Assembly (NCBI GenBank): GCA_002013415.1
Contig: MAEX01000029.1
Span: forward strand, 1-45,239
Reading direction: 5' to 3'
DNA length: 45,239 nucleotides
Source: Mycobacterium sp. D16Q14
Lineage (GTDB): Bacteria; Actinomycetota; Actinomycetes; Mycobacteriales; Mycobacteriaceae
The notes under the pieces were generated by a model. It had not been told where the DNA came from. It saw nothing but the letters and a program-made list of their open reading frames with translations, and ran no database searches. Within the stretch, counting starts at the first letter, position 1. Each line of letters opens with the position of its first letter. Both the position numbers and the translations under genes were made by a program. This document shows positions 34,446 to 40,803 of the stretch, in pieces.

Positions 34446-35630
34446 CTAGGTGCCCGCGCCGGGGCTAGCCGAGCCATCCGCGGTGTAGGACTTGGCTCCG
34501 GTACCGGCCAGCTGGCCGCCCTCGACGATCAGGTATTCGTCACGGATGGGCCGCCGCTCAAAGAAGTCTTCGAGGATCTCCCGGGTCCCGGCCGCATACC
34601 TGGCCTGCGCCGACAACGTGGTGCCGGAGACGTGCGGCGTCATCGCCTCGTGCGGCATGGTGCGCCACGGGTGATCGGGGGCCGGCGGCTGCGGGTACCA
34701 GACGTCGCCGGCGTAACCGGCAAGCTGTCCACTGCGCAGGGCGTCGACCACCGCATCGCGCACCACGATCTCGGCACGGGCGGTGTTCACGATGTACGAG
34801 CCGCGACGCATGGAGTTGATCAGGTTCGTGTCGAATAGGTGATAGGTCTGCGGGTGCAGCGGGGCGTGGATGTCAACGACGTCCACGGAGCCGACCAGAG
34901 ACTGCACATCCGGGTGGTACGTGAGCCCCAGTTCCTGCTCCACCTCGGCGGGCAGCCGACGAGTGTCAAAGTAATGTAGCCGCACACCAAATGGCTGGAG
35001 CCGACGCATGACCGCCTGCCCGATGCGCCCGGCCGCGATGATGCCGACATCGAACCCCTCGAGGTCGTAGGCCCGCTCAACGCTGTCGGCGATGTTCCAG
35101 CCGCCGTCGACTACCCGCTGGTGTGAAGGCAAGTAATTACGCACCAGTGCCAAGATCTGCATGACGGCATGCTCGGCGACACTGATGCTGTTGCAGTACG
35201 TCACCTCGGCGACGGTGATACCCGCCTTGATCGCCGCATCCAGGTCTACGTGGTCCGAGCCGATGCCCGCCGTCAATGCCAGCTTCAGCTTGGGCGCCTT
35301 GGCAATCCGCTCCGCACTGAGATACGCGGGCCAGAAGGGCTGGGAGATCACCACATCAGCGTCGGGCAGCTCCTTCTCGAACACCGAGTCGGGCCCATCC
35401 TTATCGGAGGTAACCACCAGCTCGTGCCCCTGCGCCTCCAGATAACGGCGCAGGCCAAGCTCCCCGGATACACATCCGAGCAGTTCACCCGGGGTGAAAT
35501 CGATGGCCGACGGGGTAGGCAGGCTCTGCCCATCGGGATAATCGCCGATGATCGGGATCGAATCCCGGGCGTATACGGGCGGATAGCCCGTTACCGGGTC
35601 GGGGTAGAGCACACACAAGATCTTCGCCAT
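34446..35630 (-). CDS. fdh: NAD-dependent formate dehydrogenase
   Basis: A 394-residue D-2-hydroxyacid-dehydrogenase-fold enzyme oxidising formate to CO2 with NAD+. ATG 35630 has AGGAG 5 bases upstream. Very close to the Pseudomonas sp. 101 and M. vaccae N10 enzymes. Active-site residues present: Ile123/Gly124 in AGIGSDHVD, Asn147 in YCNSISVAEH, Arg285 in NTARAE, Asp309, Gln314 in PQPP, His333 in TPHVSG. Nucleotide site AAGRIG (199-204) with Asp222 for the NAD ribose. The Cys that is Cys256 in the M. vaccae protein is Ala256 here, and the residues after Arg285 are AE instead of GK. A LysR gene lies upstream on the same strand. Confidence 0.95.
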   Translation of the reverse strand: MAKILCVLYPDPVTGYPPVYARDSIPIIGDYPDGQSLPTPSAIDFTPGELLGCVSGELGLRRYLEAQGHELVVTSDKDGPDSVFEKELPDADVVISQPFWPAYLSAERIAKAPKLKLALTAGIGSDHVDLDAAIKAGITVAEVTYCNSISVAEHAVMQILALVRNYLPSHQRVVDGGWNIADSVERAYDLEGFDVGIIAAGRIGQAVMRRLQPFGVRLHYFDTRRLPAEVEQELGLTYHPDVQSLVGSVDVVDIHAPLHPQTYHLFDTNLINSMRRGSYIVNTARAEIVVRDAVVDALRSGQLAGYAGDVWYPQPPAPDHPWRTMPHEAMTPHVSGTTLSAQARYAAGTREILEDFFERRPIRDEYLIVEGGQLAGTGAKSYTADGSASPGAGT

Positions 35631-35786
35631 GACCACTCCTCCACGGCGGTCGCAGGGCCGCCAGTTCTATTGATGCAGACGGCTTTCCAGCTATCCGATG
35701 CGTTCATTTCGACGCATCTTCAGTGTCCGGTGCGCAGTGACGGGGTGTCCAAGACCAAGTTCCGACCGCCCAATAGGTAGAGCCGA

Positions 35787-36677
35787 TCAGGGCTGGTCGA
35801 GCGGTGCCGCGGTCTGCGCCAGTGCACGCGCCAAGAGCGACGCGGGCTCACCCGCGGTGCGCACCAGGGCCACCGGCGAGCCAAGTGTTGGCGCCTGCAG
35901 CTCCACGACTCGCGAACCTGCCGGTGCCGGCACGGTGGCGAACCAGGTCCGCGCGACGATCGCCGCCCAGCGGCCCGTCCCGACGAGGGCCAGCAGTGTC
36001 GCGACGGAGTCGGCCTCCAGGCGAGGCGACACCGTCAGTCCATGCTCGGCAGCAGCCTCATCGATCCGATCACGGTCACGCATACCCTTGTGCAACAAAC
36101 ATATTGGCAGGCTTAGGGCCTGCGACCAGTCGATCGGGTCGGGGGCGTCACGCAACAACCCCTCGCCCGCCACCAGCACGTACCGCTCCTCATAGAGCCG
36201 GGTCAGCTCGAGCCCTTCGGTCTGCAGCCCATCGTCGTAGACCACACCGGCATCGAGTTCGAACCGGCGGATCCGGTCCAGGATCTCCGCGGAGCGCAGG
36301 CTCGATTCGATCCGTACCCGCACCAGCGGGTGTTCGGCGCAGAACGCATCGGCCATCAGGGCGACCCGGGTGGCCGCGCCGGGCACCACACCCAGACGCA
36401 GTTCACCGGTGAGTCCGCTGCGCAGTGCAGTCACCTCATGCTCCAGCGCGTCACGGTCCGCGAGAATCCTTCGCGCCCAGAGGACCAGGCGCTCCCCCTC
36501 CGGAGTCAAGCCCTCAAAGTTCGATCCGCGCAGTACCAACGGAACGCCCAGCTCGTGTTCGAGCTTGCGGATTGCCTCCGAAAGCGCCGGCTGGGACACG
36601 TAGCACGCCGACGCCGCCCGAGCGAAGTGTCGTTCCCGCGCCAAGGCCACGAAATACTCAAGCTGACGGAACTGCAT
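35787..36677 (-). CDS. LysR-family transcriptional regulator
   Basis: A 296-residue regulator; ATG 36677 (MQFRQLEYFVALARERHFAR) is preferred to 36692 because it is the usual LysR start. Residues 1-60 are the winged helix-turn-helix (AASACYVSQPALSEAIRKLE), residues about 90-290 the two-lobe effector domain. It lies 156 bases upstream of the formate dehydrogenase gene on the same strand and is its likely regulator. On the other side it is divergent from a FUSC-like gene, the classic LysR arrangement, so that gene could equally be its target. Confidence 0.9.
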   Translation of the reverse strand: MQFRQLEYFVALARERHFARAASACYVSQPALSEAIRKLEHELGVPLVLRGSNFEGLTPEGERLVLWARRILADRDALEHEVTALRSGLTGELRLGVVPGAATRVALMADAFCAEHPLVRVRIESSLRSAEILDRIRRFELDAGVVYDDGLQTEGLELTRLYEERYVLVAGEGLLRDAPDPIDWSQALSLPICLLHKGMRDRDRIDEAAAEHGLTVSPRLEADSVATLLALVGTGRWAAIVARTWFATVPAPAGSRVVELQAPTLGSPVALVRTAGEPASLLARALAQTAAPLDQP

Positions 36678-36801
36678 AACTCGTTCTACCACTAGCGATC
36701 GGTGCTGCCTATCGCCTCAGCTGCAATGTCTCTTGGACAGGCGCACCGGTGCGCTCACACACTGGTCCCCATTGTCACCACCCGAGGTTGGGAGAACATC
36801 C
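36678..36801. promoter_or_regulatory. LysR / FUSC-like divergent promoter region
   Basis: 124 bases between the two start codons. A LysR box of the T-N11-A kind is expected, but I could not pick a convincing one by eye. Confidence 0.3.
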
Positions 36802-37827
36802 GTGGACGCATCCGCGAGGACGCGCCCCCGGATAGGCGCCCGGCCAGGCCGGCAAGACCACTGGCACGCACTCCGGGTGGCGGCCGGTCTGGCCCTGCCC
36901 GGCGTGCTGCTGCTGGCCATGGGCCGGCCCGAGCTACTGGTGTACATCGTCTTCGGCTCTTTCGCCGGGATCTATGGCCGCGCCGAATCTGGCTGGTACC
37001 GCGCACGCCAGCGGATACAGGCGGGTGGTCTCCTCTGCGTGGGAGTCACTCTCGGAGTGACGCTTTCGTCGCTGCGTGCGAGTACCCGGATGCTGGTAGC
37101 GGTGGAGGTGGCGTTCGCGACGGCAGGGTCAGCGGTGACCGACGCGCTACGTCTGCGGCCAACGGGACCCTTCTTCTTCCTTTTCGCGATCGGCGCCACC
37201 GCCACCGTTCCGGCCGACCTCGTGGCTCCGCTCAGTGCCATCGGACTGTGCGTGGCGACCGCATTGCTGTCGGTCCTGATCGGCTGCGTCGGGTCGCCCA
37301 GCGGGATCTCGACTCCGTGCGTGCAGCACCGTCGCCTGCCCCCAGGTACCGGCACCCATGCACTGCGATATGCGCTAGCCGTCTCGATGGCCGGAGGGGC
37401 GGGATTAGTACTGGGCTTCGATCACGCCAATTGGGCGATGGCAGCCGCAGCCGTGCCACTGGCCGCCATCGACCCCGGACGGCCGTCGAATCGAGAGGTA
37501 TCGGGAGCACTGGCACGGTCCGCACACCGCATCGTGGGAACCCTAGCGGGCCTGATGTTCACCGGAGCGCTGCTAGCCCTGGGGCTTCCACCTGTCGCCG
37601 TAGGCGCACTGGTGGAAGCGCTGCTGTTCCCCACCGAGCTGTTCATGGCACGTCACTACGCGCTGGCGATCGGCTTCTTCACCCCGCTGGTGATGCTGAT
37701 GACCGAATTGGCCGACCCCACAGAACCGTTCACCCTCATGCTGTATCGCGGCCTAGACACCGCAATGGGCGTCGCCGCCGGAGTGCCTGCCGCCGCGCTG
37801 GTGGGCAGACGGGGCGCGGTCCGTTAG
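36802..37827 (+). CDS. FUSC-like membrane protein (aromatic acid exporter type)
   Basis: Start chosen at GTG 36802 (GGGAGA 7 bases upstream); the frame is open further up but without an RBS. 341 residues, two sets of hydrophobic helices (LPGVLLLAMGRPELLVYIVF to LIGCVGSPSG; then AVSMAGGAGLVLGFDHANWA to GVAAGVPAAALVG) as in FUSC/ArAE proteins. HANWAMAAAAVPLA is the family's conserved second-half start. Such proteins export aromatic acids or similar anions. Its stop overlaps the end of the minus-strand remnant that follows. Confidence 0.8.
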   Translation: MDASARTRPRIGARPGRQDHWHALRVAAGLALPGVLLLAMGRPELLVYIVFGSFAGIYGRAESGWYRARQRIQAGGLLCVGVTLGVTLSSLRASTRMLVAVEVAFATAGSAVTDALRLRPTGPFFFLFAIGATATVPADLVAPLSAIGLCVATALLSVLIGCVGSPSGISTPCVQHRRLPPGTGTHALRYALAVSMAGGAGLVLGFDHANWAMAAAAVPLAAIDPGRPSNREVSGALARSAHRIVGTLAGLMFTGALLALGLPPVAVGALVEALLFPTELFMARHYALAIGFFTPLVMLMTELADPTEPFTLMLYRGLDTAMGVAAGVPAAALVGRRGAVR

Positions 37828-38036
37828 ACCTGCGCCAGATCTCTGGCCAGCCGGGTGGCGCCGACGCTCATGTAGCCGCCGGTCAGAGCCACGAGTGCGG
37901 CAGCGCTGGCGCGGGGAGTGTCTCCTCACGGCTCACCTTGGCGAGGAGGTTAGGTGCGGCCAATGAAGTGACGCCGTCCGATCGCCAGTCCCCGCAACGC
38001 ACCCCCAAGGTTGTTGCTGGCAGATTCTGGATTCAT
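37824..38036 (-). pseudogene. Decayed paralogue of the small membrane protein at 33554-33922
   Basis: From ATG 38036 the frame reads MNPESASNNLGGALRGLAIG, matching SLNGALRGIAVGR of the intact gene, then hits stops after about 27 codons. Further on, another frame reads ASAAALVALTGGYMSVGATR, matching AAVFWATFTGGFMALGAS of the intact gene, and ends at TAA 37824-37826. About 60 codons between are lost. The remnant is therefore a deleted copy. Its stop overlaps that of the FUSC-like gene. Confidence 0.8.
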
Positions 38037-38116
38037 ATGACCTATCGTGCCGACAGCTACTTGCCCGAGCCCACAGCTACGTGCCAAATCTGCCCGAAAT
38101 CAGGACATCTGCAGAA

Positions 38117-38458
38117 TCAGAGGATTTCGTCGACGGCCTCAGTGGGGCGTGCCATCCGGGTTCCCTTCGACGTCACCACGAAGGGACGCTGGATCAAGCG
38201 AGGGTGCGCAACCATGGCCTCAAGCAAGGCGTCATCGGACGCATCCGCCAGGCGGAGGTCTTTGTACTCGGCCTCACCGGTACGCACTGCCTCACGCACG
38301 GTAAGGCCCGCGTCCAGAATCAGCTTCTTCAGCTGCGCCTTGGTGGGCACATCATCGAGGTACTTCACGACGGTGACGGTGGCACCCGCCTCCTCCAGCC
38401 GGGTCAGCGCCTGACGGGACTTCGTGCACCTGGGGTTGTGGTAAATCGTCGCGTCCAC
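38117..38458 (-). CDS. ArsC-like reductase (glutaredoxin-fold, YfgD/ArsC family)
   Basis: A 113-residue protein from GTG 38458. HNPRCTKSRQAL holds the active Cys11, and the RPFVVTSKG segment near residue 91 carries the conserved arginine of the ArsC/Spx fold. Size is normal. Family members reduce arsenate with glutaredoxin, but many stand-alone copies such as E. coli YfgD have no proven substrate. No arsB/acr3 or arsR is next to it, so arsenate resistance is not certain. Confidence 0.87.
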   Translation of the reverse strand: MDATIYHNPRCTKSRQALTRLEEAGATVTVVKYLDDVPTKAQLKKLILDAGLTVREAVRTGEAEYKDLRLADASDDALLEAMVAHPRLIQRPFVVTSKGTRMARPTEAVDEIL

Positions 38459-38520
38459 GCAGTCAACCTACAGGCGGCCGCGCCCATCAATCGAATGAAA
38501 AGGAATAAAACGGAGATCGA

Positions 38521-38557
38521 TCTACCTCCGGTGAGCGAACAGCCTGCCGGAGGTAGA
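38521..38557 (-). terminator. Candidate terminator after the 52-residue gene
   Basis: TCTACCTCCGG at 38521-38531 is the exact reverse complement of 38547-38557, 15-nt loop. On the minus strand the hairpin is followed after about 10 bases by TTTTATT. It lies between the small gene (stop at 38572) and the ArsC-like gene (start 38458), so it would end or attenuate transcription between them. Confidence 0.6.
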
Positions 38558-38571
38558 CCGAGATATCTGAC

Positions 38572-38730
38572 CTAGCGCACCTTTTCAGGAATTGAGTTCA
38601 ATGCGCGTAAAACCTCGACGGCGAGCTCGCCGGCGACATCGCTGTCAAGCGAAGACGCATTCAGCAGCGCCTGCTTAACCAATTCAACACGTTTCTCGTA
38701 AGGAGAGATGAACGTCGTCCGAGAATCCAT
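38572..38730 (-). CDS. Conserved-looking 52-residue protein
   Basis: A short gene from ATG 38730 to TAG at 38572-38574, with GAGA upstream. The product is one or two amphipathic helices: PYEKRVELVKQALLNASSLD, then VAGELAVEVLRALNSIPEKV. No Cys or membrane segment. Codon use is coding-like. It recalls small actinobacterial proteins of about 50 residues named DUF6307 (from memory, unsure). It may be co-transcribed with the ArsC-like gene downstream unless the hairpin at 38521-38557 stops it. Confidence 0.65.
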   Translation of the reverse strand: MDSRTTFISPYEKRVELVKQALLNASSLDSDVAGELAVEVLRALNSIPEKVR

Positions 38731-39106
38731 GATCTCTGTCCTATTCAGTCAGGCTTGTTTCGAGCACCGCAAGGGCTGCTCCGCCTGACAGTGCCAACGC
38801 TACTCTTCGCACGGAACTGCAAAGACGTTCGCATGATTGCGGGCGGCTGGCGTTGGGCCACTCTCGCCGTGATCGCCTCGCCGAGCAGCGGCCACGGAGA
38901 ATCCGACGGCTGGTCAATCTCCGTGCCCGTTTGTGGTTGATGGGGGCGAACATCATCTGTAATCGGCGGATCACATTCGGAGACAAGCACACTCAAACCA
39001 GGAGTAAACTGGCGCATACGACGGTGTTCAGATACTCGCTCACCGATAGGGTGCTGTGTCGTCGGAAAAATGGTCCCGGTTACGGGGCCCAGGGTAGGAG
39101 CGTCTG
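38731..39106. other. Gene-free upstream region
   Basis: 376 bases without a convincing gene between the 52-residue gene (minus) and the DUF5994 gene (plus). It should hold both promoters. No inverted repeat or RNA motif recognised. Confidence 0.5.
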
Positions 39107-39652
39107 ATGACGCATCATGTGTTTTCTAAACCCCGAAGCGGACCGGCCGTTCGTCTGCGATTGAAGCCAAAGGCACCACCAACCGGGCACGTCGATGGCG
39201 CATGGTGGCCTTACTCCAGGGATCTGATGGGCGAGCTGCCACAGCTGCTCAGGATTCTCAGTGTCCGTTTGGGTTCGATCGACCGGATCACGTATCGGGT
39301 CTCGGAGTGGTCGATAGACTCGCGGCGGATACTGTTTCTCAATCGCCTAACCCATCTGAATTGGTCACTTAGCCAGCCGAGTAACACCATCAGTGTCGAG
39401 GGAGCGGACGGGGCGCATCTCACCTTGTTGATCGTCCCACCGGACACGGAGGCCGTACCCGCCCACACCACCATGATGACAGCGGCCGCTCCCGGCAACA
39501 CGGCGACCGTCGCCCAACTGCTACCGGCCAACCCAACGGAACTCGGCACGTGGATCGATACATTCGCGGCGCAGAACCGATGGGATTCTGAAGGCGGCGC
39601 ACAGATGGTCGAACACCGCGATCAACGCCGCGCCGCAGGTGCCAGAGCGTAA
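39107..39652 (+). CDS. DUF5994 family protein
   Basis: A 181-residue protein from ATG 39107 with GGTAGGAG upstream. RLRLKPKAPPTGHVDGAWWP at residues about 17-36 is the hallmark opening of DUF5994, common in mycobacteria; WSLSQPSNTISVEGADGAHL and a C-terminal part with AAAPGNTATVAQLLPA follow. Function unknown; probably cytosolic. It stands alone and converges with the TetR gene. Confidence 0.82.
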   Translation: MTHHVFSKPRSGPAVRLRLKPKAPPTGHVDGAWWPYSRDLMGELPQLLRILSVRLGSIDRITYRVSEWSIDSRRILFLNRLTHLNWSLSQPSNTISVEGADGAHLTLLIVPPDTEAVPAHTTMMTAAAPGNTATVAQLLPANPTELGTWIDTFAAQNRWDSEGGAQMVEHRDQRRAAGARA

Positions 39653-39679
39653 ACCCCACCAGAGCTAGAAATCGGCGCG

Positions 39680-40294
39680 TCAGAGCTTTCGGGTCAAACT
39701 CGGCACAATGACATCGTTCACCAGCGTGCGGACCGTGCTGGCCGTTGGCGATCTCACTGGCATCAATGAACGGAACACCAAGTACCCCGGTAGCAGATCC
39801 CAGAGCTCCTCGTTGATGGCGGCCGCATCGATCTCACCGCGTTCGACGGCCGCGGCAAGTACGTCGTCGAGCAGCAACTTGCGCTGATCGACAAACTTCG
39901 TCCGAAATGCCTTGGTCAATTCGGGGTTTCGCTCGATCTCGATCAGCAGACCACGCATGACGGGCGTATTGCGCCGCACGTCCGCGAGTGCGTTCATCCC
40001 GATCTGCAACAGGTCCTCGCGTAGCGAGCCGGTATTCGGCCGAACCAGCTGCGCACGCATTCCCTCGATGAAGGCCGCCAGCACCAGCTCCGCCTTCGAC
40101 GGCCAACGCCGATAGATCGTGGCCTTGCTCGCCTTGGCCCCCGCGGCGACTTCGTCGACCGACAGTCGGTCGTATCCGTGCTGCTGCAGCAATCGCAGGG
40201 TGACCGCGAGCAGCTCCACCTCCCGTGGGGTCCACTGGGAGTCCTGTCGCTTCTTGGCCGCCTTAGTCAACCCCGTTGACACACCACTCACCAT
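39680..40294 (-). CDS. TetR-family repressor of the mmpS/mmpL pair
   Basis: A 204-residue regulator from ATG 40294. The helix-turn-helix at residues about 33-68 (GYDRLSVDEVAAGAKASKAT, then IYRRWPSKAELV) is typical. The C-terminal half is the all-helical ligand and dimer domain (TetR_C_11-like). It is divergent from mmpS/mmpL, and a 14-bp perfect palindrome lies 5 bases upstream of its start. In mycobacteria such TetRs repress the adjacent MmpS/MmpL pump and their loss gives drug resistance (known for M. abscessus pairs such as MAB_4384). The inducer here is unknown. Confidence 0.9.
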   Translation of the reverse strand: MVSGVSTGLTKAAKKRQDSQWTPREVELLAVTLRLLQQHGYDRLSVDEVAAGAKASKATIYRRWPSKAELVLAAFIEGMRAQLVRPNTGSLREDLLQIGMNALADVRRNTPVMRGLLIEIERNPELTKAFRTKFVDQRKLLLDDVLAAAVERGEIDAAAINEELWDLLPGYLVFRSLMPVRSPTASTVRTLVNDVIVPSLTRKL

Positions 40295-40298
40295 GGGA

Positions 40299-40312
40299 GT
40301 ACGGTACCGTAC
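40299..40312. promoter_or_regulatory. TetR operator candidate, 14-bp perfect palindrome
   Basis: GTACGGTACCGTAC reads the same on both strands. It lies 5 bases upstream of the TetR start and 47 bases upstream of the mmpS start, so a bound repressor could block both directions. The bases to its right repeat CCGTACCGTT partly, which may make a second overlapping site. Confidence 0.75.
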
Positions 40313-40359
40313 CGTTCCGCATAGATCGGTCAGCGACTATCGAGAGGGCGTGGGCGCTG

Positions 40360-40803
40360 GTGCAAGGCTGGTTCTGGAATCTGCTCAAACGATGGTGGAC
40401 GGTACTGGTCGCGGCCGCAGTAGTGGCGGTGGTGGCCTTCGGCGTTACCCGGCTACACGGCGTCTTCGGCTCGAACATCGAGCTAACCCGCCCCGGCACC
40501 GAGGCCATGGAGAACACCAACTACAACCCCAAGCGCGTCTTGCTCGAGGTCTTCGGCACGGCCGGGAGCACCGCGACCATCAACTTTCTTGATGAAATGG
40601 CGCAGCCGCACCGCGTCGACAATGCGCCGCTGCCGTGGTCGCACGAGCTTGTCACCAACGACCCCACCCTGTTCGCCGACCTGCGCGCACAGGGCACTGG
40701 TGACGCAACCGGCTGCCGCATCACTGTGGACGGCGTCGTCAAGGACGAAAGGACCGTCACCATCGTGAACGGCTACACCACCTGTCTGGACAAGTCCGCA
40801 TGA
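40360..40803 (+). CDS. mmpS: MmpS-family membrane protein
   Basis: Start chosen at GTG 40360 (VQGWFWNLLKRWW); an extension to 40276 would run over the operator and the TetR start. 147 residues, the usual MmpS length. Membrane helix at about 14-35, then the MmpS beta-sandwich with NYNPKRVLLEVFGTAGSTAT, LPWSHEL and GCRITVDGVVKDERT. It acts at the outer face as the accessory protein of the MmpL transporter. Its stop overlaps the mmpL start (ATGA). Confidence 0.9.
   Translation: MQGWFWNLLKRWWTVLVAAAVVAVVAFGVTRLHGVFGSNIELTRPGTEAMENTNYNPKRVLLEVFGTAGSTATINFLDEMAQPHRVDNAPLPWSHELVTNDPTLFADLRAQGTGDATGCRITVDGVVKDERTVTIVNGYTTCLDKSA

Noticed and set aside
36702..38414. Plus-strand frame of 570 codons
   Set aside because: Overlaps the FUSC-like gene in another frame and the ArsC-like gene; Arg/Pro-rich shadow.
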